A DNA stretch of 64,000 nt, from assembly GCA_045634325.1 (NCBI GenBank), contig JAZRAA010000024.1, positions 1-64,000 of the forward strand. The letters run 5' to 3'. The notes below the pieces were generated by a model. It was not told where the DNA came from. It saw only the letters and a program-made list of their open reading frames with translations, and did no database searches. Each line of letters opens with the position of its first letter. Position 1 is the first letter of the stretch. This document shows, piece after piece, positions 42,752 to 51,716 of the stretch. The position numbers and the translations under genes are program-made. Origin of the DNA: URNF01 sp045634325. GTDB taxonomy: Bacteria > Bacillota > Clostridia > Oscillospirales > Acutalibacteraceae.

Positions 42752-44406
42752 GTTCCGATTTCAAAAAAGAACTGGACAGCGAACAGGATATACCCGTTGA
42801 AGAAAAAAATGATGTGATGGATGAGACAAACGACCTTCTTTTGTCCTTCCTCAATCCCGAAATTCGCACAGTGGACGATTTAAAAGAGCAACGACAGAGA
42901 AAAAAACGCATCACCCTCATCTCTTTGATTGCAACTTTTGCCGTGCTTGCCGCCGCTATTGTGTTGCTGTTGTTCGTTTTCCCGCAAAAAGAGGAAGAAC
43001 AACCCACGACCGAAACGGATACCAGCGTCACACTGTTTGACAAAGCCGATGAAACGGTGGCATGTGTCATTTCTTCTGCTGTGTTTGAAACCGAAAGCCA
43101 AAAAGTAGAAGTTGTGTACAAAGACGATAAATTGGTTGCAAGCGGCTATGAAGAATTGGCGGTAAACACCGTTAATATGAACGCACTGGAGGATTTGCTC
43201 ACCAAAATGGTCGCGGTAGACGATATCGGTGAAGTGTCCGACCTGAAAGAATATGGACTGGATACCCCGCAATTGACCGTCACCGTCACCTACCACGACA
43301 AATCCAAAAAAGTGTTTGAAATCGGTGATATGGCACCCGACCAGAGCGGTTGCTATATGCGTGAAAAGGGTAGTATGCATCTATACATTTTAGGTATTGA
43401 TAACGTGTCTATTCTCACGCAAAACGCACTGGACTACGTCAGCACAACCGTTTTCTCCAAACCGACCATTCCGTCGGATGAACAAGACCAATCGGATGTT
43501 GTGTTGAGCAAAATGACACTTGGCGGTACATTGCGCAAAAACAAAAATTTCGCTTTCCGTCTGGTAACCTCCGACGACAGTGAAACGTATGCGTATTACA
43601 ATTACATCATCACCGAGCCTTACAGCAAAGGTGCTAACTCCGCATATGACACTGACTTGAAAGCATTTACTTCGTTACAGGCTTCTTCTATTGTCAAGGC
43701 GTATCCCACCGATGCCGATTTGAAGGAATATGGTTTGGATGATCCGTGGTCAGTGCTGAATTTTACGCTGGCCAAACGCACCACCATTTCACAACAAGAT
43801 GAGAACGGTAATACCATTTCGGACACTACCCACTCGGATTTAATTGACCATACCATCCGTATTAGCGAAGCTCCCAATGAGTGTTACTATGTGATGATAG
43901 ATACTGTCCCGGTAATATATCTGGTGGAAGCCACACAACTGGGTTTTGCAGATATGGAATATGATGATTTTGCAGATACGCTGTTATTCCTTGAAGACAT
44001 CACCAATATCAGCAAATTCAAAGTCACTATAGACGATCAAGTGACCGAGTTCCAACTCACACACCATGCGGATGTGGACGACAACGAAAAGAATATGACC
44101 GTCACCGCTGACGGCAAAACCTATGACACCATGGATTTCCGTTATCTGATGAACAATTTCATGGACATCACACGATACACTTCCCTCACACAAGATGTCA
44201 GCGGAAAACCACTCAAAATGGAAATGTCCTACTATCGCACGGGTGCTGATACCCCCACATTGACCGTCAAATTCTATGAAAATACCGGCAATTTGTGTGC
44301 CGTTATTCTCAGCAACGGTGAAAAATATCAAGTAAAAACCAGCGACGTAGAATTTGTCATCGAACAATGTCAAAACTATTTGAACGGCAAAACCGTATTA
44401 CGTTAA
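42748..44406 (+). CDS. DUF4340 domain protein
   Basis: A 552-residue protein with a charged cytoplasmic start, one membrane helix (about 52-75) and two DUF4340-type repeats outside (about 110-290 and 300-430). DUF4340 proteins regularly follow GldG in this operon type; their function is unknown. ATGA coupling to the GldG-like gene. The operon ends at a clear terminator. Confidence 0.85.
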   Translation: MSSDFKKELDSEQDIPVEEKNDVMDETNDLLLSFLNPEIRTVDDLKEQRQRKKRITLISLIATFAVLAAAIVLLLFVFPQKEEEQPTTETDTSVTLFDKADETVACVISSAVFETESQKVEVVYKDDKLVASGYEELAVNTVNMNALEDLLTKMVAVDDIGEVSDLKEYGLDTPQLTVTVTYHDKSKKVFEIGDMAPDQSGCYMREKGSMHLYILGIDNVSILTQNALDYVSTTVFSKPTIPSDEQDQSDVVLSKMTLGGTLRKNKNFAFRLVTSDDSETYAYYNYIITEPYSKGANSAYDTDLKAFTSLQASSIVKAYPTDADLKEYGLDDPWSVLNFTLAKRTTISQQDENGNTISDTTHSDLIDHTIRISEAPNECYYVMIDTVPVIYLVEATQLGFADMEYDDFADTLLFLEDITNISKFKVTIDDQVTEFQLTHHADVDDNEKNMTVTADGKTYDTMDFRYLMNNFMDITRYTSLTQDVSGKPLKMEMSYYRTGADTPTLTVKFYENTGNLCAVILSNGEKYQVKTSDVEFVIEQCQNYLNGKTVLR

Positions 44407-44412
44407 ACATGC

Positions 44413-44458
44413 GCAACACCTTTTGTACAACGTGCAAAAGGTGTTGCTTTTCTTTTGC
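44413..44458 (+). terminator. Terminator of the Gld-like operon
   Basis: The 13-bp stem GCAACACCTTTTG/CAAAAGGTGTTGC is followed by TTTTCTTTT. Confidence 0.9.
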
Positions 44459-44472
44459 GTGCGTGCTATACT
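44444..44472 (+). promoter_or_regulatory. Promoter of the sortase operon overlapping the terminator
   Basis: TTGCTT (44444-44449), 17 bp, TATACT (44467-44472). The -35 box is part of the preceding terminator stem and T-tract. Confidence 0.65.
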
Positions 44473-44502
44473 GTATGTATTATAATGGAGAGGTGAATAT
44501 AG

Positions 44503-45057
44503 ATGAAAAAGTTTGTAACAATTTTCCTTTCAGCTTTATTGATTATGAGTATGAGTGCAGGCGCATTTACCGTTTCTGCAAAACAATACACCAAAGACGA
44601 TTTGGTGACACTGGTCAGCACCACCGGTATATATAAACATCTCAAAGGTGATATTAAAAACTTAGTGCGCACCATCGACGTCACCGATGAACAACTGAGC
44701 AAACTGTATGTTGTCGGCGAAAAGCTGGTCAAGTTGAACCTGACCGATAAAGGCCACCACGGCCACGACTACAACAGTGCGGAGGTGGCTTCCGTACTCC
44801 GTTTGATTGATGAAGCGTGCGACATTCTCAATATGCACTACACCTTCATACCCAGCAAAGACGAAAAACACGCCAGGGACTTTGTGTTTACGCTGTACGA
44901 TGCAAACAACAAGATTGTTTACAGTTATGACGGCGACGTGGTCAAAAAAACCGGCGATACCAACCCCGTTTTATACGTATGTGTGACCGTTCTTAGTTGC
45001 ATGTTGTTGGCGGGCGGAGCAATCTTAACTGTTAAAACACGTAAATCTCGCGCATGA
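44503..45057 (+). CDS. Secreted cell-wall-anchored protein with non-standard sortase motif
   Basis: A 184-residue protein. A signal peptide (1-26, ending VSA), a mature domain of unknown fold (30-145), then the C-terminal sorting signal: VVKKTGD at 146-152, a hydrophobic segment (155-176) and a KTRKSRA tail. The usual LPxTG is replaced by V-K-K-T-G-D. The sortase encoded next, with which it shares a 4-bp overlap, is its probable partner. Function of the mature domain is unknown. Confidence 0.75.
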   Translation: MKKFVTIFLSALLIMSMSAGAFTVSAKQYTKDDLVTLVSTTGIYKHLKGDIKNLVRTIDVTDEQLSKLYVVGEKLVKLNLTDKGHHGHDYNSAEVASVLRLIDEACDILNMHYTFIPSKDEKHARDFVFTLYDANNKIVYSYDGDVVKKTGDTNPVLYVCVTVLSCMLLAGGAILTVKTRKSRA

Positions 45058-45734
45058 AAAAGTTTGTTTTATCAGAAAATGCGAAAATCAAAGGCAAGCA
45101 GATACTCCTGCTTGCCTTACCTTATCTATTGGTGTTTTTCGCAATGCTCGGTCTTGCCTTTTGCGGCACCGCGCTCATACGACAAGCGGCACAAAATTCC
45201 TTCTTAGCCGCCTTTTTCAAAGCACCCGCATTTTCCGGCTATACGGAAAGTGAAGCGCAAGGAACCATCTTAACCGGTGAAACCGCCCCGCTCTCTTCCC
45301 TGCCCGTTATGCGTTGGGGAGATAAATGGGCAACCATGTCGGTAGATGAACTGCCGGATGCCTCCATCAATGATGCGCCGGTATATGTCGGCGATGATGA
45401 TGCGACCCTCAAACGCGGCGTAGGTAAATATTTCGGTTCTGATTTTTGCGGTGAAGGCGGTAAAATCGTGTTATCTGCACACTGCAACAGACAATTTTAT
45501 TGTCTGGAAGATATGCAGGTGGGATACACCGTGCGCATGCATACGGTGTACGGTGAATACGTGTACCGTGTGGACGAAATTTTCCTGTTCGAAACCGATG
45601 ATGAAGATATTATCACCCAGCAAACCGAGCAAGAACAATTGCTGCTATATACTTGCTATCCTCGCGGACTGGGCTATCGACTGCAACGCATCGGCTTGCG
45701 TTGCAGTAAAGTATCGGGGGTGGATTTCAGATGA
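45054..45734 (+). CDS. Sortase
   Basis: A 226-residue membrane-anchored transpeptidase with an N-terminal helix (about 16-40) and the catalytic set H143 (SAHCN), C201 (YTCYP) and R209. It attaches surface proteins to peptidoglycan. It is short, with an unusual SAHCN in place of T-x-H-x-x, and it is coupled (ATGA) to the sorting-signal protein before and to the membrane protein after. Class cannot be fixed by eye. Confidence 0.85.
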   Translation: MKKFVLSENAKIKGKQILLLALPYLLVFFAMLGLAFCGTALIRQAAQNSFLAAFFKAPAFSGYTESEAQGTILTGETAPLSSLPVMRWGDKWATMSVDELPDASINDAPVYVGDDDATLKRGVGKYFGSDFCGEGGKIVLSAHCNRQFYCLEDMQVGYTVRMHTVYGEYVYRVDEIFLFETDDEDIITQQTEQEQLLLYTCYPRGLGYRLQRIGLRCSKVSGVDFR

Positions 45735-46627
45735 AGCGGTTTTTAAAAGTGTCTCTTGCTACACTGTTTATCCTCTCCCTGCTTACCACACTGCTTTGCA
45801 CTGCCGTGTTTTTTAGTTTTCGCATACAATCTGTACAAAGCGCCTTGCGCCGTCAAGGGTTTTATGACCGTGCGATGTCCGAACTCCAAAACACTGTTTT
45901 AAACATGCAAAGCATCGTTAACGTCGAAACTTCCGCTGTTTTAGACGTGATTGCAAAAGAAGATGTCAGCACGCAGATGCAAGCGTATACCAACGAAATC
46001 AGCCGACATTTACTGGAAAACACCACCGATACGGTGGAACTTTCGTTTTCATCCGATGCGCTATACCAAGTGGTGTGTGATACCATCACCCCGGCACAAT
46101 ACAACGGCAATACCGCTGCTCTAGAAGCCGACCGCAAGGACGCCTATGCCGATTTGCAAACCGCTATCACCGACACCCTCGCCTTTTTTCCACAAAGCCT
46201 GTATACAACTTTGAAAGAACTGGCGAGCAAGTATAGTGTACCGCTGGACACCGTGTATACGCATATCACCTATATGCGCCGTCTGCCACTGCCGTTTTTC
46301 ATACTCACGCTTCTATCGGGTGCGGCATTGTTTTGGTGCTATCGTTGTCAAAAATCACACGGGCTGCGCATAGTAGCGGGCTGTGCTTTTATCACCACAT
46401 CACCATTGTTTCTCTGCGGCGTATTCTTGCGTGCAACGCCGTTCACACAACGGCTAAGTTTGGCAGACGGACTGCTCAAAGACTATATGTATGCACTTGT
46501 AAACAGCATGGGAAACAGTGCTTTTGCCGTGCTAGCCACAGCGTTCTTTTTGAGCTTTTTCGCCCTTGTTGCCGCTATTGTTTGGCAAGTTTTCAGCCCC
46601 AAAACCAACACTTGCAACACACCATAA
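45731..46627 (+). CDS. Multi-pass membrane protein, unknown, sortase-linked
   Basis: A 298-residue protein. One N-terminal helix (about 7-28), an extracytoplasmic helical part of about 150 residues, then three further helices (about 184-205, 210-230, 255-283). I do not recognise it. The 4-bp overlap with the sortase gene suggests that it works with the sortase or its substrate. Confidence 0.65.
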   Translation: MKRFLKVSLATLFILSLLTTLLCTAVFFSFRIQSVQSALRRQGFYDRAMSELQNTVLNMQSIVNVETSAVLDVIAKEDVSTQMQAYTNEISRHLLENTTDTVELSFSSDALYQVVCDTITPAQYNGNTAALEADRKDAYADLQTAITDTLAFFPQSLYTTLKELASKYSVPLDTVYTHITYMRRLPLPFFILTLLSGAALFWCYRCQKSHGLRIVAGCAFITTSPLFLCGVFLRATPFTQRLSLADGLLKDYMYALVNSMGNSAFAVLATAFFLSFFALVAAIVWQVFSPKTNTCNTP

Positions 46628-46640
46628 ACTGTGCTACAAT
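46612..46640 (+). promoter_or_regulatory. yebC promoter
   Basis: TTGCAA (46612-46617), 17 bp, TACAAT (46635-46640). The -35 box lies in the end of the preceding gene. Confidence 0.65.
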
Positions 46641-46672
46641 AATTTGCAGTATATATAAAAGGAGTTTTCAAC

Positions 46673-47407
46673 ATGTCCGGACATTCCAAATGGAGTAATA
46701 TCAAACGTAAAAAAGAAAAAACTGACGGCCAGAAAGCCAAAATTTTCACTAAAATGGGTCGTGAAATTGCAGTTGCCGTTAAAGAGGGCGGCAGTGCAGA
46801 CCCTGCTAACAATTCGAGATTAAAAGACGCTATCGCTAAAGCAAAAGCAAATAACGTGCCCAACGATAACATTGACCGCATCATCAAAAAAGCGGCAGGC
46901 GAAACCAATGCCGATTCATATGAGGCGTTACAATACGAAGGATACGGCCCTTGCGGTATCGCCGTGATTGTGGAAACCCTGACCGATAACCGCAACCGTA
47001 CCGCAGGCGAAATGCGCCACTATTTCGACAAATGCGGCGGCAACCTTGGGCAAACGGGTTGCGTATCCTTTATGTTTAACAAAAAAGGCATTCTTGCCAT
47101 TGAAGCAGACGGTGTAGATGAAGATACTTTGATGGAGCAAGCGTTGGAAGCAGGTGCTACCGACTTCAACGCCGATGGTGAAATTTTTGAAATTCAAACC
47201 GAACCCGAGGACTTCTCCGCTGTACGCGATGCCTTGGAAGAACACGGATATACCTTCGTTTCTGCAGAAGTCGAAATGGTGCCCGATGTGTTCTCCACAA
47301 TTGACGACCCTGCCATGTGCGACAAAATGGAAAAACTCCTGGATATGTTAGAAGACAACGACGACGTACAAAACGTGTGGCACAACTGGGAACGCGACGA
47401 AGACTAA
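46673..47407 (+). CDS. yebC: YebC/PmpR family protein
   Basis: A 244-residue protein starting MSGHSKWSNIKRKKEKTDGQ, which is diagnostic. Members act as DNA-binding regulators or as ribosome-associated factors relieving stalling at proline stretches; which role applies cannot be told. AAAGGAG precedes the ATG. A strong terminator follows. Confidence 0.95.
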   Translation: MSGHSKWSNIKRKKEKTDGQKAKIFTKMGREIAVAVKEGGSADPANNSRLKDAIAKAKANNVPNDNIDRIIKKAAGETNADSYEALQYEGYGPCGIAVIVETLTDNRNRTAGEMRHYFDKCGGNLGQTGCVSFMFNKKGILAIEADGVDEDTLMEQALEAGATDFNADGEIFEIQTEPEDFSAVRDALEEHGYTFVSAEVEMVPDVFSTIDDPAMCDKMEKLLDMLEDNDDVQNVWHNWERDED

Positions 47408-47411
47408 AATC

Positions 47412-47456
47412 AAAAAAAGCAGACACGGCAAGCACCGTGTCTGCTTTTTTATTTTT
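47412..47456. terminator. Bidirectional terminator yebC/membrane protein
   Basis: The stem AAAAGCAGACACGG/CCGTGTCTGCTTTT with A and T runs outside lies between convergent stop codons. Confidence 0.9.
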
Positions 47457-48270
47457 CCGTTTGTTTTTCTCTTTTGAGCCGTGGTATAAACAATGCCGCA
47501 AACTTACCTTTGCCGCGATTTTTGATATAGAAAAAGCCAATAATACTAAACACAAATGCACCGATAAAATTGACAAACATATCTTTCATCGTATCGTGCA
47601 ATCCAACGTCCAGATACCCGCCCAGCCCCAGCGACTGTCCGTTTACAACCACATCTCCTATATCCGAAACGGTGATGGGAATATTGCTTTTCGTGTTATC
47701 CAGCATCACGGTGGTGATGGAATGCAGTATGGTATCCTTTTGCATATCGGTATGCAAAAGCAAATCCACGCCCCATTCAAAAAATTCCCAAAAAACACCG
47801 ATGGTCATAGAAAAACAAAAAGCCGCAATCGCAACAAACAACGGGGACAGCGTGAATTTCACCCGCTCATTGCGATTTAAAATATCCACCAATGCAAACC
47901 CCACCGCCGCAAACAAGAAACCGTTTATGGTGTGTAACATCGTATCCCAAAAGGCATATTTAATATAAAAGCTGTTCATTTCTCCTAAAATTTCAGCGGC
48001 AAAAATAAACAACAGAATAATAATTTCCAGCACCGACGGCAATGAAATGCCGAGATTTTTTTCTAAAAAAGCAGGTACCAAAAACAAACCCAATGACAGC
48101 GTGCATACAAACAAATTTTCATAATCTCTGCGAAACAGTGATAGCACCATAGCGGCAATCACCAGTATGCGTAAAACAATATACACAATAAAAGTGGCTT
48201 TGTGTTCTTTGATTTCCGATTTCAAATCCCGCCAAACCAAGCGGCGATGTTTTAGTTTTTTCTCGCGCAT
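47449..48270 (-). CDS. Integral membrane protein, DUF2238/YjdF-like
   Basis: A 273-residue protein with about six helices. The F-W-D-T-M-L-H-T-I-N-G segment near 107-117 and T-I-G-V-F-W-E-F-F-E-W near 155-165 resemble the YjdF/DUF2238 group. Function unknown. The stop codon lies inside the yebC terminator. No good Shine-Dalgarno alternative start was found; the ATG at 48270 follows GGGAGG-type sequence. Confidence 0.65.
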   Translation of the reverse strand: MREKKLKHRRLVWRDLKSEIKEHKATFIVYIVLRILVIAAMVLSLFRRDYENLFVCTLSLGLFLVPAFLEKNLGISLPSVLEIIILLFIFAAEILGEMNSFYIKYAFWDTMLHTINGFLFAAVGFALVDILNRNERVKFTLSPLFVAIAAFCFSMTIGVFWEFFEWGVDLLLHTDMQKDTILHSITTVMLDNTKSNIPITVSDIGDVVVNGQSLGLGGYLDVGLHDTMKDMFVNFIGAFVFSIIGFFYIKNRGKGKFAALFIPRLKREKQTEK

Positions 48271-48361
48271 AGTTACGCCTCCCTCTCTATTCAGTATAAA
48301 ACGTACCCGTGAAAAATCAAGCCGAACACCCTATTCTTTACCAATTCGTTACAAATTTCTG

Positions 48362-48390
48362 TTGCAAACAACGAGAGAGTATGGTAGAGT
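48362..48390 (+). promoter_or_regulatory. mntP promoter
   Basis: TTGCAA (48362-48367), 17 bp, TAGAGT (48385-48390). No yybP-ykoY manganese riboswitch is visible upstream. Confidence 0.5.
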
Positions 48391-48415
48391 AACTTGGATG
48401 GGAGTGTTATATTGT

Positions 48416-48988
48416 ATGTCTATTTTAGAATTATTATTATTGGCGGTAGGATTGTCCATGGACGCTTTTGCCGTGGCTGTTTGCAAAGGTCTCGCCATGC
48501 CGAAAGCACGCATGAAAAGTGCCTGCACGGTAGGTGCATGGTTCGGTGGATTTCAGGCGCTGATGCCGTTGCTCGGCTTCCTGCTGGGTGCCACCTTTGA
48601 AAAATACATCACCACTTTTGACCATTGGATTGCATTTATCTTACTGGCCTTTATCGGCGCGAACATGATAAAAGAAGCTTTTTCGGCAGAAGAAGATGCG
48701 GATGCATCACTGCAACCGCGCATGATGTTCACTCTCGCAATTGCCACCTCTATTGATGCATTAGCGGTGGGCATCACCTTTGCGTTTTTATTGCAGTCTA
48801 TCACACAAGTGTTGTTCGCTTGTGCCGCTATCGGTGTGATCACCTTCACTCTTTCGGGCTTAGGTGTGAAACTCGGCAATCTCTTCGGCTGCAAATGGCG
48901 CACCGGTGCTTCTCTTGCAGGTGGTTGTATTTTAATATTACTCGGACTCAAGATTTTATTAGAACATTTAGGCGTCATCACCTTATAA
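48416..48988 (+). CDS. mntP: MntP-like manganese efflux pump
   Basis: A 190-residue protein with six membrane helices in two repeats. The signatures GLSMDAFAVAVCKGL near residues 12-26 and ATSIDALAVGITFA near 103-116 carry the paired Asp residues of MntP. It exports Mn2+. ATG 48416 follows a weak GGGAG site at 11 bases. Terminator follows at 48994. Confidence 0.92.
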   Translation: MSILELLLLAVGLSMDAFAVAVCKGLAMPKARMKSACTVGAWFGGFQALMPLLGFLLGATFEKYITTFDHWIAFILLAFIGANMIKEAFSAEEDADASLQPRMMFTLAIATSIDALAVGITFAFLLQSITQVLFACAAIGVITFTLSGLGVKLGNLFGCKWRTGASLAGGCILILLGLKILLEHLGVITL

Positions 48989-48993
48989 AAACA

Positions 48994-49028
48994 AAAGGTT
49001 GTGTGAACAGACCGTTCACACAACCTTT
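48994..49028. terminator. Bidirectional terminator mntP/nucleotidyltransferase
   Basis: The stem AAAGGTTGTGTGAAC/GTTCACACAACCTTT lies between convergent stop codons. Confidence 0.88.
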
Positions 49029-50199
49029 ATTTTATAACTTGGGAAGCGGGTTTTAAATCCACAAACCGCAAAGCGTTGCGCTTGTTTTCGATATCTTCCA
49101 ACGAAACCGTCTGCAGCTGTTTTGCACGTGTTTCGAGCGCTTGTCGGCGATGTAACAAAACATCCACCCATCGCACAGGCCACATGCAAACAACCAAATA
49201 CGGCATCTTTTTTAACAGCGGATACTGCAACTGCATTTGTTCTACGGAAGGGAATAACAGTTCCCACACATACCAAAATCGTGCAAATTTCACCGAACGT
49301 GCGTTGCGTTCCAATGTCGCAGTGTCGGAAGACTGGGCTGTACCATATTTACCGTTGGAGTACACAGTTTGTAAAATAGATGCCGCTTGCGGTGTAGCGG
49401 GCGTACCTTCCAGCCAAGCGGATATAGCATTCAAAACATGTCGATAGAATTTCAAAACGCCCATTTTTTCAAACTGACGTTCAATGTACCTAAAATCAGT
49501 GATGTTTTCTTGTTGTAACAGCACCACGATATCGGTCAAGTGCCGCAAACCAATACCGCTATTGCGGTAATGTTTCAAGAAATGCAGGAAAATATAAATG
49601 AATTGATCCTCCGGAGATAACACATAGCGGCTGCTATCCTGAATGGGTTTGGCAAGTTGCCAACCATCTCCAAACAAACCATACAAATCCGTTTCATATG
49701 AAGCGAACAAGCCTTTATGCAATTCCAGTGTCAAAAAGTTATTCTTCCAGATATATTCGTGCGCGCTTTCTTTATCAAATGTAAATCCTAGCGCACGCAT
49801 AATCGCATCAATCTGCGGGAATTGTGCGGTTTTTACCAAAATATCCATATCTCCCATCGCCCGCATATCCGGACTGGGATATATATCCCGCAACACCATG
49901 CCTTTCAAAGGCATATAGGCAATACCTTCTCGCTCAAAAGCATCAAGGAGCTTTTTCACCTCATCAAATTGATTTTCGGTGATGAAAATATCATGCCCAA
50001 CCGAGCGAAACAAGGTGCGCATGTGCGGGTCTTGCTTGTCAGCACCAGCCGCCGTCAAGCCAAAATATAACATAGCTTGCACGCCGTGACGCTCTGCCTC
50101 AACCGTCAAAGCAGGGATATCAAACGGCTCGTCTATCGCCGTTTTTTCACCCTTTACAGCCAGTCGTAACAGAAAAAACAACTGTTCCTCAACCGTCAT
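49027..50199 (-). CDS. Nucleotidyltransferase family protein (NTP_transf_5)
   Basis: A 390-residue protein of the uncharacterised nucleotidyltransferase group. The core motif MRAMGDMDILV near residues 110-120 carries the metal aspartates, preceded by MPLKGMVLRDIY. These proteins often lie near polysaccharide or glycan gene sets; here it stands alone, with a membrane-rich C-terminus. ATG 50199 is chosen because AAGGAAGGGGGG lies just upstream. Confidence 0.75.
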   Translation of the reverse strand: MTVEEQLFFLLRLAVKGEKTAIDEPFDIPALTVEAERHGVQAMLYFGLTAAGADKQDPHMRTLFRSVGHDIFITENQFDEVKKLLDAFEREGIAYMPLKGMVLRDIYPSPDMRAMGDMDILVKTAQFPQIDAIMRALGFTFDKESAHEYIWKNNFLTLELHKGLFASYETDLYGLFGDGWQLAKPIQDSSRYVLSPEDQFIYIFLHFLKHYRNSGIGLRHLTDIVVLLQQENITDFRYIERQFEKMGVLKFYRHVLNAISAWLEGTPATPQAASILQTVYSNGKYGTAQSSDTATLERNARSVKFARFWYVWELLFPSVEQMQLQYPLLKKMPYLVVCMWPVRWVDVLLHRRQALETRAKQLQTVSLEDIENKRNALRFVDLKPASQVIK

Positions 50200-50282
50200 T
50201 GCCGTTTGCCCCCCTTCCTTTTGCCGATATATACTATTATCTCTGTTTGCACTCGAAAAGTCAAGTAATTCTATATACAAAA

Positions 50283-50320
50283 GAAAAATGTCCTGCCAAT
50301 TTCTTGGCAGGACATTTTTT
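50283..50320 (-). terminator. tuf terminator
   Basis: The stem AAAAATGTCCTGCC/GGCAGGACATTTTT is followed by T residues on the minus strand. Confidence 0.9.
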
Positions 50321-50351
50321 AATCAGAAATGCTTGTTTCCGTTACAAACAA

Positions 50352-51554
50352 TTAAGCGTTGATTTTGGAAACAACACCGGAACCGACGGTACGGCCGCCT
50401 TCACGGATAGCGAAGCGGAGGCCTTCCTCGATAGCGATAGGAGTGATCAGCTCAACGTCCATTTCGACGTTATCGCCAGGCATGCACATTTCCACACCAG
50501 CGGGCAGGTTGATAACGCCGGTCACGTCGGTGGTACGGAAATAGAACTGCGGACGATAGTTGTTGAAGAACGGAGTATGACGGCCGCCTTCGTCTTTGGA
50601 CAGGATGTAAACCTGGCCATGGAATTTGGTGTGCGGGTTGATGGAGCCGGGTTTGCAGAGAACCTGACCACGCTCGATGTCGGTACGCTGCACGCCGCGG
50701 AGCAGAACGCCAACGTTATCGCCAGCCTCAGCGTAGTCGAGCAGTTTACGGAACATTTCGATACCGGTAACAACAGTCTTGGTGGTTTCTTCTTTCAAAC
50801 CAACGATTTCGATTTCTTCGGACATGTTCAAACGGCCACGTTCCACACGACCGGTAGCAACAGTACCACGGCCGGTGATGGTGAACACGTCTTCAACAGG
50901 CATCAAGAAAGGTTTCGCATCGTCGCGCTCGGGGCTGGGGATATAGCTATCAACAGCATCCATGAGTTCGAGGATCGGCGCATAAGCAGCGTCGTTGATG
51001 TCCTGAGAAGCGCATTCCAAAGCAGCCAAAGCAGAACCTTTGACAATCGGAATATCGTCGCCCGGGAATTCATACTCGGAGAGCAGGTCGCGGATTTCCA
51101 TCTCGACCAATTCGAGCAATTCTTCGTCGTCAACCTGGTCAACTTTGTTCATGAACACAACGATGTTCGGAACGCCAACCTGACGGGACAACAGGATGTG
51201 CTCACGAGTCTGCGGCATGGGGCCGTCAGCAGCGGAGCAAACGAGGATAGCACCGTCCATCTGCGCAGCGCCGGTGATCATGTTTTTAACATAGTCAGCG
51301 TGGCCGGGGCAGTCAACGTGTGCATAGTGACGGTTGTCGGTCTCATATTCAACGTGAGAAGTGTTGATTGTGATACCACGTGCGCGCTCTTCAGGAGCCT
51401 TATCGATGTTCGCATAATCGGTGAATTCTGCGTCACCTTTCATTGCCAACACTTTGGTGATAGCAGCGGTCAAGGTGGTCTTACCATGGTCAACGTGACC
51501 GATGGTGCCGATGTTTACGTGCGGTTTGCTTCTTTCAAATTTTGCTTTTGCCAT
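50352..51554 (-). CDS. tuf: Elongation factor Tu
   Basis: A 400-residue GTPase that brings aminoacyl-tRNA to the ribosome. G1 GHVDHGKT near 18-25, G3 DCPGH, G4 NKVD and the domain 2 and 3 segments are all standard. AAAGGGAGG precedes the ATG. It is the last gene of the rpoB-to-tuf cluster but has its own promoter. Confidence 0.99.
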   Translation of the reverse strand: MAKAKFERSKPHVNIGTIGHVDHGKTTLTAAITKVLAMKGDAEFTDYANIDKAPEERARGITINTSHVEYETDNRHYAHVDCPGHADYVKNMITGAAQMDGAILVCSAADGPMPQTREHILLSRQVGVPNIVVFMNKVDQVDDEELLELVEMEIRDLLSEYEFPGDDIPIVKGSALAALECASQDINDAAYAPILELMDAVDSYIPSPERDDAKPFLMPVEDVFTITGRGTVATGRVERGRLNMSEEIEIVGLKEETTKTVVTGIEMFRKLLDYAEAGDNVGVLLRGVQRTDIERGQVLCKPGSINPHTKFHGQVYILSKDEGGRHTPFFNNYRPQFYFRTTDVTGVINLPAGVEMCMPGDNVEMDVELITPIAIEEGLRFAIREGGRTVGSGVVSKINA

Positions 51555-51604
51555 TGGTTTTTCCTCCCTTTTATCAAAAACATAATTGACAAATGTCTAC
51601 GCCC

Positions 51605-51633
51605 ATTTTACCAATTCTACGCGGGAAATGCAA
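51605..51633 (-). promoter_or_regulatory. tuf promoter
   Basis: The minus strand has TTGCAT (51628-51633), 17 bp, TAAAAT (51605-51610), in the 162-bp fusA-tuf gap. Confidence 0.7.
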
Positions 51634-51716
51634 GTGTTTTCAAAGAAAACCTGTATTTTTCCGGCAAATTTGCATAAAACGGCGTTAATTCACGGTAAAA
51701 AAGACAATTTTTATAA

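Noticed and set aside
48271..48415. yybP-ykoY manganese riboswitch before mntP
   Set aside because: Conserved core is absent; only a plain promoter is visible.
50199..51677. 492-codon frame opposite tuf
   Set aside because: Antisense shadow of EF-Tu.
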